Below, in pieces: positions 41,415 to 51,932 of a stretch of DNA of 64,000 nt. The position numbers and the translations under genes are program-made. This stretch comes from Azolla caroliniana (Eukaryota > Polypodiophyta): assembly GCA_043228905.1 (NCBI GenBank), contig JBHGNT010000013.1:21080001-21144000 (forward strand). The letters are read 5' to 3'. Each line of letters starts with the position of its first letter. Position 1 is the first letter of the stretch. The notes beneath the pieces were generated by a model, which was not told the DNA's origin, did no database searches, and saw only the letters and a list, made by a program, of their open reading frames with translations.

Positions 41415-44400
41415 ATATCCTATGTCCGGTCTCGTACACACCATGGCGTACATCAAGCTCCCGACGGCAGAGGCGTATGGTACTTTCATCATGTCCTCCT
41501 TCTCAGCCTTTGTCTTGGGGCTTTGCTTGCTGGACAACTTGCAGTTTGCCGGGAGGGTTGACCCGACCGGTCTTGCTTCCGACATGTTGAACCGGTGAAG
41601 CACCTTTGTCACGTACTTCTCCTGTGACAGCCACAACTGCTTCTTGCTCCGGTCCCGGATGATGTGCATCCCTAGTATTTGTCTCGCCGGACCCAGGTCC
41701 TTCATTGAGAAGGTTCGGTGAAGAGCCTTCTTCAGCATCCGTATCTTGACCTGGTCTCGTCCGACGATCAACATGTCGTCCACGTACAGGAGGAGTATTA
41801 GAAAGTCTCCTCCTTCGAACTTCTTCACAAACACGCAGTGATCGGACTGCGTTTTGTGGTACCCTTCGTCGGTCATGAAGGAGTCGAACTTCCGGTACCA
41901 TTGCCGAGGAGCCTGCTTCAGTCCGTAAAGGCTCTTCTTCAACCGGCATACCAGGTGCTCCTTCCCTTTCTTCTCGAATCCTTCCGGTTGCTGCATGTAG
42001 ATCTCTTCTTCGAGGTCACCGTGAAGGAATGCCGTCTTCACGTCCATCTGTTCTACCTCGAGGTCCATGCTTGCCGCTATGCTCAGCACCGTCCGGATGG
42101 AGGTCATCTTCACTACCGGGGCAAATATCTCGTCGAAGTCGACGCCCTTCTTCTGCTGGAACCCCTTCACCACGATCCTGGCTTTGTATCTCGGGGGGTT
42201 TCCGGCATCTCCCGGTTTCAGCTTGAACACCCACTTGTTTCGAAGTGCCCGCTTTCCTTTCGGCAACTCCACAAGTTCATATGTGTGGTTCTCATGCAGG
42301 GAATCCATCTCCTCCTGCATGGCACTTAACCACCTGCGGCTATGGGTGTCAAGCTTTGCTTCTTCAAAACTCTCCGGCTCCCCTTCGTCGGTTAGCAGCA
42401 CGTGCTCTGGTTCCGGAAATCTCCGGGGGGCCCTTCTCTCTCTTAGAGGGTATCTCCGTTCCGGAGCTTCGGTAACCGGCTGCTCCGTTTCCTCTTCATC
42501 CGAATCCATTTCGGGATCGGGGCCGGTTCCGGTATCAGTTTCATCTTCCTCGGCCGGTTCTGTTTCTTCACCGTCTTCGGCCGGATCCTCGAGTGCTAAC
42601 CAGTCCCTTGCCGGTCGGGACTGCTCCTCGTAGAGTTTATCCTCACCGGTCGACTTGGAGCTCTTCATCTTCTTCTCCGACTCCCAGTCGGCGAGTGTCT
42701 TGTCCTCCATGAAGATGATATCTCGACTCCTGAATATCTTCTTGTCGACCGGGTCCCATACTCGGTAGCCGAACTCGTCGTCGCCGTAACCGAGGAATAT
42801 GCATGGCCGGGTCTTTGGATCTAACTTTCCTCTCCGGTCCTTTGCCACATGCACGTATGCGAGACACCCGAACACCTTCAGATGCCGGTAGGACACTTCC
42901 TTACCGGTCCACACTTTCTGCGGCGTGTCTCCGTCCAAAGGTACTGAGGGTGATCTATTTATCACATACGTCACCGTCGACATTGCCTCAGCCCAAAATC
43001 CCTTGGGTAATTTCGCATGCGCCAGCATACTTCGGACCCTCTCCATTATGGTCCGGTTCATCCTCTCGGCCAGCCCGTTCAGTTCCGGCGTCTTCGGCAC
43101 AGTAAACTCGAGCCGGATTCCCTTCGAGCGACAGTACTCCTGGAACTTCCCCCGGTATTCCCCTCCGTTATCCGCTCGTATCGCTTTCAGCTTCTTGCCG
43201 GATTCCCTTTCCACTCTCGCGTGAAGTTCTTTGAAGACGCACAACACTTGGTCCTTTGTCTTCAACGGTGCCGTCCATAGCTTCCGGCTGTGGTCATCAA
43301 TGAATGTCACGAAGTACTGGGCTCCGCCATGTGACTTCGTTTCTACTTGACACACGTCAGTGTGCACCAACTCCAATGGTGCGCTACGTCTCGTCGGTGG
43401 CCTTGAGTGGAAGGAGGTCCGGTTTTGCTTACCGGCCAGGCAGTCGGTGCACTTCTCCAGGTGCACATGCTTCACTGGAATAAGGTTGTCTTCTGCAAGC
43501 CTCTTCATCCCCTTCTCACTCATGTGGCACAGTCTCTTGTGCCACAGCTCACCGGCAGTGTCGGCTGCCACATTCAGCTCCTCCGGACATAGCCGGGAAT
43601 TCATCAGGTACAGAGTGTTGACCTTCCGGGCCCGAGCCACTATCAGGTTCCCTTTGCTGAACTTCATGACACCGTTCCGGATGCTACCCGTGTAGCCTTC
43701 ATCGTCTAGCCTCCCGGCCGAAATCAGGTTCAATCGAACCTCCGGAACGTGTCGAACATCCTTCAGCAGCATCTTGCATCCGGTTGATGTCATCAGCCAC
43801 ACGTCTCCTATGCCGGCAATCCGGCATGTGCCTTCATTTCCCATCCGGACACAGCCGTGCTCACCGGCTGTGTAGGATGAGAAGTATTTCTTCTCCGGGG
43901 TCAGGTGGAACGACGCTCCGGAATCGACCACCCAGGTCATCTCTTCATCGGCAAGGTTCAGCTCCCTTTCTTCGGTAATGAGCATTATCTCTTCTTCACT
44001 TGCCGCGAGTGCCGTCGTTCCTTTCCGGTCCTGCCCTCGCCGATCCGGACCTCTCCGGTCCGTGGCTCCCCGGTATGCACCGTTTCTCTCCAGTGACTTC
44101 TTCGAATCCGTGTCGTCGGCTCCGTTGTCCTTTCGGTAATGCCGACAATTCTTCCGGAAGTGCCCCGGCTTCCCACAGTGGAAGCATGTGGGCCTTCCTC
44201 TTGACTGCGACCGGGTCCCCGACTTCTCCCGTCTTTGCGGACTCCGGTTCCATTGTCTTCCCCGATCCGATTCGGTAAGCAGCGCCTTCGAGTCGGAGGC
44301 CGGTTCTTTATCTCTCCGACGCGCTTCTTCGTTCAAAATACTTGTCTTTACCGTTTGTAGGGACAAGTTATCTTCCGTGCAGGAGGTGCTGAGAGTCACC

Positions 44401-44882
44401 ACCAAGTTCTCCCAGCTTTCCGGCAACGTACACATCAGAATGATGGCTTGCATTGCATCCTCCAACGGGAACTTGATCGCCGCAAGCTGGTTCACGAATC
44501 CCATGAACGTGCTCACGTGTTCCACCATATTCTCGCCGTCCCGGTACTTGAGGTTCACAATCTTCCTCATCAGGGAGGTCCGGTTCAGCGCATTCTTCCT
44601 CTCGTAGAGGCCCGACAGCTTCTTCCACATCTCATAGGCGTTCGTATCGTTCGCCACATGTTGCAGAACACTTACATCGACATATTGCCGGATCGTCGCT
44701 ACGGCTTTCCGGTTCAGGAGCTTCCACTCCGACTCTATTACCCCCTTGGGTATCTCGGCATTGTCGATCGGTTCATACAGGTCTCGGACGATGAGAAGGT
44801 CTTCCATCTTTATCTTCCAGTCGGCGTAGTTCTGTGAGTTCAACACCATCATGCCCGGAGGCCCACTACCGCCGCCTTCCAT
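41415..44882 (-). CDS. C2 polyprotein, Gag to RT part
   Basis: The ATG at 44882 (MEGGGSGPPG) was chosen because it lies just after the PBS and matches the C3 start; the open frame upstream of it is leader. Domains in order: Gag, CCHC knuckle (CFHCGKPGHFRKNC), protease (VVDSGASFHLT), integrase finger (HKRLCHMSEKGM, CTDCLAGK), integrase core (HTDVCQ, RADNGGEY, ELNGLAERMNRT), acidic linker and RT (QMDVKTAFLHGDLEEEIYMQ, YVDD). No stop is present up to the C3 insertion at 41415. With 35229-35839 it makes a 1357-codon polyprotein with all visible catalytic motifs. Confidence 0.95.
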
Positions 44883-44898
44883 TTTCTGTGTTAACCGT

Positions 44899-44910
44899 GC
44901 TCTGATACCA
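44899..44910 (-). promoter_or_regulatory. C2 primer binding site (initiator tRNA-Met)
   Basis: Minus-strand TGGTATCAGAGC, two bases from the 5' LTR. Confidence 0.93.
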
Positions 44911-44912
44911 CT

Positions 44913-45625
44913 TGTTGGAAAAACAGTGCTCGGCCACAACCGAGGGATAGGATCAACTCACTGAAAACAGGAAATACAAAAAAAAATGCACGAGGACAAT
45001 AGAGAGAGAAGGTACACTGGATATTTTACGTGGAAAACCCTAAATGGGAAAAACCACGGGAGTCCTCAAACTCCAACTATCACTATGAACAGGGATGTAC
45101 ACTGGTGAAGCTGCAAGGCAACAACCTTGAGCTCACTGTCTTCGCCACAAGCGGCGGTAATACACAGAGGCAACGACCTCTTCGTCTCTCTCTCTCTCTC
45201 TCTCTCTCGGCTGCTCTCACTTCGCATAAAAATGAGCAACACGATAAAACTGTTTGCCCTAAGTCATATTTATACACATATGACTTTCGGGCTATTTACA
45301 AATATAGCCTCAAGGGCTCTTGGCAAACATATTCACAAATATGTCCCCGCATCCGGATCTCTCTCCGGGTACATTCGTCACCCGGCTCCGCAGCCGGGGT
45401 CTTCAGCATCCGGTTCCGTAACTCGGGTCTTCATCATCCGGAGCCGTATCCGGGTACTCTTCATCCGGCTTCATGCCGGGTACTCTTCATCATCCGGTTC
45501 CGTATCCGGGTACTCTTCATCCGGCTTCATGCCGGGTACTCTTCATCATCCGGTTCCGTAACAGCCTCCGGGCTTGCCGTCATTCATCTCCGGACATCCC
45601 ATCCGGAGGGACCGAAATCCCAACA
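44913..45625 (-). repeat. C2 5' LTR
   Basis: 713 bp, near-identical to 34504-35218. TCTTG directly to the right (45626-45630) is the second copy of the target duplication. Confidence 0.93.
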
Positions 45626-46454
45626 TCTTGTGCTCGCAAGAGAGGATCTTACCAATCAAGTTGAAGGGCGAGCATTAAGAACTAAGGTGACATCATCGGT
45701 ATGTCGATTGCTTCTTGAAGATGTTATTGGCAGATATGGATGCGTCGGCAAGATAGTGGCTGATAGAGGCGAGTTGGACGCCAATGAAGTTAGAGAATTC
45801 TTCTTGAGGATGGGAATCAAATTATCTCTTACCTTGGCGTATAATCCGGAAGCAAATGGGAAAGTGGAACGTGGACATGGACCGATTGTGAAGGCTCTAG
45901 TGAAAGCTTGCCATGGGAAAATAGGAGAATGGCCGCGTCTATTGCCATTTGCATTATGGGCTGACAGGACTACTCATAGCACGGTGACGGGATACATGTC
46001 GGCAGAGCTCATATTCGAACAAAAGCCAATAATGCCGGTAGAACAAAGTATTATTTCATGGTTTGCATTGCCATGGCAAGATGAGATAAGTAGAGAAGAT
46101 CTTCTAGCATTGAGGATTCGACAATTAGAGCGGAATTTGGAAGATGTAGAGGTGGCTAAAGCGTGGCTAAAGAATGCAAGGCTAAAGAACAAGAAAGACT
46201 TCGATAAACGACATCGACTTCGGCCGAGGAAAATCGTTGAAGGAGATTGGGTGCTAGTCTATGACAGTAGCCTAGATAACCAACATAGTACGGCTCGAAA
46301 ATTCTCACAACGATGGTTTGGGCCATATGTGGTGAAGAAAGTGGAAGATAATGCAACATATCATTTAGTAGAACTGGATGGTACACCACTTGCCTTGCCA
46401 ATTGCCGGTAAAAGAATCAAGATCTTCAAGAGAAGAGATAGAATAGAAATTTGA
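45626..46454 (+). pseudogene. pol: G6 pol, 3' part (integrase core and C-terminal module)
   Basis: It continues the integrase interrupted by C2: VADRGELD (second Asp), NGKVERGHG (Glu) and a GPY/F-type QRWFGPYVV, ending at 46452-46454. It has no stop of its own, but it is out of frame with the upstream part because of the deletion near 34458. There is no chromodomain. Confidence 0.88.
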
Positions 46455-46531
46455 TTCGAAGCTTTTGACAATTCAGTCTTAAGCATCGATGAAAAAGTAT
46501 AGTAAACAAAAATGAATCCTCACCAAAATTG

Positions 46532-46551
46532 GCACATACCGGTGGATGTGC
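46532..46551 (+). other. Pre-PPT hairpin of G6
   Basis: GCACAT / ATGTGC with loop ACCGGTGG, ending 18 nt before the 3' LTR and outside the coding frame. The PPT is at 46553-46569. Confidence 0.72.
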
Positions 46552-46569
46552 AGGTTTGGTGGGGGCGAA

Positions 46570-47267
46570 TGTCGTGTGAATCTTCACACACTATGTAAAA
46601 AAATAATGAAATAATTATTATAGATTAGATTAGTAGCTTACTATAGAAAGATGGATATACTCAAGAGCTTCAAAATGTATTTTACTATATACAAAATGGA
46701 GAAATACATATCAAGTTATGTGAAAATAAAGTTTGAGAAGATAGGGAAATTAGAACTATCCCACATAGATAAGAAAGTTAAGGCCCTGGCTATATATAAA
46801 CACCTTGAGCTCCCTCATTTTTCATTTGTGCTAAGAGCACTTTGGCAACTTTGTCTTGATGGATGATGGTGGCCAAATTCCCTAAAACCGGAACCGGAAC
46901 CGGTATGCAAACCGGAAACCGGCCGGTAAGCAAAACCGGAACCGGCTGGCATGCAAAATCGGAACCGGAACCGGCCGGCAAGAAAAACTAGGACCGGAAC
47001 CGGCAAGCAAAACCGGAACCGGAACCGGCTGGCAAGCTAAATGGAACCGGCTACCGGACGAGGTTGGACGCGGACGGACGAAAGATTGGATCATGCAACA
47101 AGCTAAAGTAAAGTGAAGAGAACTAAAGTAAAGGCCATGTGGACGCAAGCAACTAAAGTTGGAGTGCATGGAAAAAGTAAAGGTCATGTGGACAGTCACA
47201 TGCAACCAAAACAAAAAGCTAGGCAACTAAAAGTAGAGGCCATGCAACAAAAAGTGGAAAGGCAATG
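46570..47267 (+). repeat. G6 3' LTR, truncated
   Basis: It matches the 5' LTR from its start to the GGCAATG corresponding to 28618-28624, with a shorter CCGG array. It then changes abruptly into G5 pol sequence at 47268. Confidence 0.88.
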
Positions 47268-48073
47268 TCGTGAAGATCACCATCAGCGCCACTATCTTCG
47301 GATCAACGAACCCTATCTCCTTCGATGTGAATGCAAATGCTTTTCCATGTTGTTCCACCATCTCACGAAACCGTTCTTCTTCTTTTTGTGAGAGGAAACC
47401 ACCTCCATCGATCCGAAGTTTCTTCCGGGTCTCATCCGAGAAGGCATGTCCGATATCCACAGACTTTCGAAGTGTTGGATCTCGTGAGACTTCTTTCCTC
47501 TTTTGTTCGCTATCGGCGGGTAGCGGTCCTGCGGCCGGTTTCACTTTCTTCTCCACGGTCTTGTATTTCGTACTTACCATTACTTCTTCTTTGCGGAACG
47601 CATCCGGCCCCATTTTCGCAATGATCTTGTACATCTCGACCGATTCCACCGAGACTACCTGGTCTTCTTGGATTTTACCCTCCACAAGCTCTTCAAACCG
47701 TTGTAGCGTGCTCCCATAGAACACTTCTTCGACTACCCCCACGATTTCTTCATCTTCCTTTATTATTGATGCCGACCATAACTTACTCTCAACCTTTCGG
47801 TATTCTTTCTTCATTCCTCCAGCTACGGCTGCGTACGTTGATGCCCCATCCAGACCGATTCATACTTGTTTTGCTCCGAGAGTCTTCTTCCTGTGTGGGG
47901 TATCAGGGCTTCTCGGACTATCACTTCCCCACTCCGCAACAGCCCGATCTAAAAATCCATCTTCGTTTGGGACAAGAGCTCCCTCTTGTTCCTTTCATGA
48001 TTTGCCGGCACAATTAGGAATTGGACGGATTTCCCTTTGTTTTGGCTTCGAATTCGTGCAAAAGCCGCACCGC
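47268..48073 (-). pseudogene. Duplicate of the G5 pol start and protease end
   Basis: The 806-bp segment corresponds base for base (constant offset 280) to 26988-27793, with roughly ten substitutions. It includes the Pol N-terminal region (frame 47227-47814), a second copy of the frameshift signal (47896-47958) and the protease end. It lies between two G6 LTRs and is not part of G6. Confidence 0.9.
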
Positions 48074-49368
48074 TGTCGTGTGAATCTTCACACACTATGT
48101 AAAAAAATAATGAAATAATTATTATAGATTAGATTAGAAGCTTACTATAGAAAGATGGATATGCTCAAGAGCTTCAAAATGTATTTTACTATATACAAAA
48201 TGGAGACATACATATCAAGTTATGTGAAAATATAGTTTGAGAAGATAGGGAAATTAGAACTATCCCACATAGATAGGAAAGTTAAGGCCATGGCTATATA
48301 AACACCTTGAGCTCCCTCATTTTTCATTTGTGCTAAGAGCACTTTGGCCACTTTGTCTTGATGGATGATGGTGGCCAAATTCCCTAAAACCGGAACCAGA
48401 ACTGGTATGCAAACCGAAAACCGGCCGGTAAGCAAAACTGGAACCGGCCAACAAGCAAAACCGGAACCGGAACCGGCCGGCAAGCAAAACCGGAACCGGA
48501 ACCGGCAAGCAAAACCCGAAACGGAACCGGCAAGCAAATCGGGACCGGCCGGCAAGCAAAAACGAGACTGGCCGGTGAGCAAAATCGGGACCGGCCGGCA
48601 AGCAAACCGGAATCGGCCCGCAAGCAAATTGGAATAGGTCGGCAAGCAAAACCGGAACCGGCCGGCAAGCAAAATCGGAACCGGAACCGGCTATCGGACG
48701 AGGTTGGATGCGAATGGACGAAAGATTGGATCATGCAACAAACTAAAGTAAAGTGAAGAGAACTAAAGTAAAGGCCATGTGGACGCAAGCAACTAAAGTT
48801 GGAGTGCATGGAAAAAGTAAAGGTCATGTGGACAATCACATGCAACCAAAAGAAAAAGCTAGGCAACTAAAAGTAGAGGCCATGCAACAAAAAGTGGAAA
48901 GGCAATGATCAAGGGAGAACTCCATATTTATTCCATTTGTTTTCCTACACTAGGACTCACTCTCCATATTATCTTAATTTCTTTTCTTTTCTTTGGGAGC
49001 TCTCTTATATTACCAAAGCCAATAACCCTAATCTTCCTTACGGAAGCTATCTCTCAAGTAAACCATAATTTCCATACGGAAGCAATCTCTCAAAATCCAA
49101 AATTCCTTGTCAAAGCCATATCACTCAAGAATCATAATCTCTTATTTCCTCTAATCTATTATTCTAATCATCTCCATAAGATAAAACTTTTGTAATCCCA
49201 ATCTTGGGATTGATTGTAATCTTTCTTTCCCTTTTATTAATGAAATTTGTTAATCTTTCTCATTTCGGTTAATTCGTAGTACATAAATACACGAATTTGA
49301 TATCCTCTAGACAAAGGCCCCGGGGTCTTGCCTCAACGTTCACGTATCCTCGTCGTATTTTCGCGACA
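48074..49368 (+). repeat. Additional full G6 LTR (solo-like) at the right end of G6
   Basis: 1295 bp, a full-length match to 27794-29083 with scattered differences, a long CCGG array (48387-48698) and TATATAA at about 48294. It ends TCGCGACA and is followed by CCGC, the same 4 bases found left of the 5' LTR. Left of it lies the same G5 sequence that precedes the 5' LTR. Confidence 0.9.
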
Positions 49369-51263
49369 CCGCTATAGCACCTTTGTCTCCATCCGTGAAG
49401 CTGTGATAAAGGGTTGCCCGAGGATCACGGAGTGTGAGACCTCATCTTGCACGAAGAAATTTTGGTCTATCTCCACACCCCCGATCTTCACCATTACATC
49501 TGGACAAGCCGCAAATAACTCTTCCGTTGCTTTAGTGGCTGCCCAGATCTTCCACCCATGGTTCGTGTTAATAGGCCACTTACCCTTCCGGTAGAACTTC
49601 TTAGACATCAAGTTGATCTCCGATCTGTGATCAATCAATGCTAGCACGGGCTCTTTGATGTTACCGATTCGGACCGGAGTCTCCATAGTTGCACGTGCCC
49701 AGTGTGGCTTTGTGTAGTGAGAATTCGGTATTTCGTCCTCCAATTCGGTGTCATTCATTAGAACAGTATTTGCATTCACCCTTGGAGCATTCTCCTCCGT
49801 ACTTTACCTTTTTCTTTTCACGAGATCCACAAGAAGATCGTGGAACTCCTTCGTTATTCCAAGTAATTCTCGAAGCGAAAAATCTACCCGGCTGTCGAGG
49901 ATTCTCTCCTCGAACACCTTTTTCAAGCCCGTTTGTTGTTCGATGTCCGAGGCGAGCTTGAATGCCGGAATCATCTTTTCTTTTCCGTTACCCCCGGAGT
50001 TCCAGCTTTCTGGTGTCTTCGATGGACCGGCCGCCTCATCCGTGCGCCGTCGCTTCTCATCTACATACACTTCATGCAATTGGCATAAAGCAAACACGCT
50101 ATTCTTATCCACGGGGCACCCCCATCCTGTAGCTTCACGGATGCCTTCCACGGTGCTTCAGATCTCATTGGAGTCGGTTTTCTCGGGGTTTTCTAGCATA
50201 TCCGGCCAAAAAGACGCCTTTGTTCCCGACGACTCACCCACACTTATTCCCACGGTTGTCGCATAATTACCTTTTGCCACTATTTCCTCCTCTAGAACCT
50301 TCTTCATGCCGTCTTTCCGGAAGTTCGGTCGGAGTGGCTTCCGAGAGTCCATCGAATGAATCCGATTTCCCTTTTAGTAGATAAGATCCCGTCGTAACGC
50401 CTCCTTGTGCTCGTCGCAATCCCTCCGATCGTGTTCGGTGCTATCACACCATATACATCGACGCTCCATATACTTAGAGTTTGTGGGACGGTCTCCCGAC
50501 TTCTTCACCATCGCGATTTTCAGATTCTCCATATCTTTCAGTAACTGCTCCACTATGGTTGCGTCAATCCCCTTCTCGGTCGTAGTCTCTCGAGCCCGTA
50601 GTTGATGGTCCTCCAATCCGGATCTCGGTTTCAGAATCGGTTCCAAAACCCTCTTCTCTTCGTTAGCAAGCCACTGCCCCCTCTTCATGTATCGCGCGAC
50701 GATATCCCGCACGCTTTCCCACGTTTCGGTGAGGCCGCTTTTGGTGGTCGTGTCCTCCAGAAGCACTCCGAGATCTTTCCGGTCTCAAACGTCCACAGCT
50801 CGCAAAAACATGATGACTTTGTCCGGTGCAAGAATAGTTTGATCTCTCGTAGACAACCCCCCGAACTAACTTTCGAATGACGAAAACACTTCGAGGACCT
50901 TCAATCCCTTACTTGGCGTTTCCACCCAATCTTCGAATCCCCTCAGCGTTGCCTTGGAGGAGTCCTCGATGGTCAATGTGGTCTTTAACGCTTCTTCAAA
51001 TGCTTCCCACGTCGGATTTTGCTGTTGTAACCTGTGGATACTCCCTTGAAGCCCGTCGGTCGCCACCCGGTTGAAGGATGTCACTTGCAGTCCTTCCGAA
51101 ATCCAGCACCGGAGCATCTCTTCCTTGTAGTCCTGCAAATATCGAGCCGCTCTATTGCTGCCGAAATCTCCGACATCGCGCGTTGTTCTTGTAGCATCCG
51201 CTCGAACATCGCCATCATATTGTTAGCTTGTTGATTCTCCATCTCCTTGCCACTTGTATTCAC
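49369..51263 (-). pseudogene. gag-pro: G5 gag-pro, broken
   Basis: Minus-strand pieces in order: Gag N-terminus (51081-51263, 50866-51138), Gag with knuckle CIWCDSTEHDRRDC (50374-50766), linker (50158-50352, 49804-50151) and protease (49372-49779). The protease site reads LIDHRSEINLMS, so the conserved Gly of D-H-G is Arg. A small deletion near 49372 shifts the protease end out of phase with 27669-27793. The gene is dead, although most of it is still recognisable. Confidence 0.85.
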
Positions 51264-51276
51264 GTCGGGTTCACCA
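51259..51276 (-). promoter_or_regulatory. G5 primer binding site
   Basis: Minus-strand TGGTGAACCCGACGTGAA, four bases from the 5' LTR and the same as in G2 and G3. Confidence 0.75.
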
Positions 51277-51280
51277 CTTG

Positions 51281-51793
51281 TGTCGTGCCTCTCGGCGCTG
51301 GATCGTTACGTGAGTCAGGTGGGAACCGGTGGGGTTTTGGACTAGAAGAAAGGAGATTGTGAGATAGAGATTAATTATGAGTAGATAGCAAATAGAAAGA
51401 TAAGAAACTCGTGAATCACACGAGTATACTATATTAATTGGTACTTAGGTTGTTAAGAAAGAAGTAGATGCATAAATTGTGAATCCCACAAATAATTTTT
51501 ATATTGATCAATACTTAATCCAAAATAATCAACCCTTATACATCTTTCTCTCCTCCTTATATAAGGACGGAAGAGGCTAAGCATAGCTTCTTGCTTTTCT
51601 AAAGTGTTCATGCCCTCTAAATTTGCATGCTTTACTTTTCCCACTACAATTTCCTAAATTTAGCATTCATGCCCGCTAGATGTGCATGCGTAATTTTATT
51701 AGTGTGCATATAAATAATGTTTTCACGCATTCTAAAAATGCATGACTTACCTTTTAATAAAGGTAGGCGAAAATAAAGTTTTATACGTATTAA
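51281..51793 (-). repeat. G5 5' LTR, left piece (split by the LINE)
   Basis: It matches 23247-23759 of the G5 3' LTR. It ends in GTTTTATACGTATTAA (51778-51793), which is repeated after the LINE. Confidence 0.92.
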
Positions 51794-51932
51794 GACAGAC
51801 ACAGACACAGACACAGATTTATGATGGCCCCACAGAATATATGACCCATGATGTGAAAAAAAGTCTGTAGGAAGAGAGAACGTTACAGAGAACGCTACAG
51901 GGAAGGAAGCGTTACAGAGAACGTTGTAGAAG

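Larger units (their letters stand above)
34504..45625 (-). mobile_element. C2: Ty1/copia element, intact apart from the C3 insertion
   Basis: LTRs (34504-35218 and 44913-45625) differ at about two bases plus microsatellite length. The 5-bp target duplication is TCTTG (34499-34503 and 45626-45630) in G6 pol. After removing C3 and one ATATC copy, the polyprotein frame is uninterrupted (1357 codons). PBS and PPT are present. Empty-site length is about 5.5 kb. Confidence 0.95.
27794..49368 (+). mobile_element. G6: Ty3/gypsy element with nested copias and a rearranged 3' side
   Basis: Plus-strand element inserted in G5 protease, flanked by CCGC (27790-27793 and 49369-49372, a 4-bp duplication). 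Order: 5' LTR, PBS, Gag-Pro (split by a solo copia LTR), frameshift signal, pol (split by C2), hairpin, PPT, and a 3' LTR truncated at 47267. An extra 806-bp copy of G5 pol (47268-48073) and a further full G6 LTR (48074-49368) follow. The tail is best explained by a local tandem duplication followed by LTR-LTR recombination. Confidence 0.88.

Noticed and set aside
41838-42633. Plus-strand frames opposite the C2 polyprotein (163 and 188 codons)
   Set aside because: Antisense shadows; the same shadows appear opposite C3 at 38860-39655, as expected from shared coding sequence.
47266-47278. TGTCGTGAAGATC looking like a G2-family LTR terminus
   Set aside because: It arises at the join of G6 LTR (ends GGCAATG) and G5 pol (TCGTGAAGATCACC). 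No LTR sequence follows.
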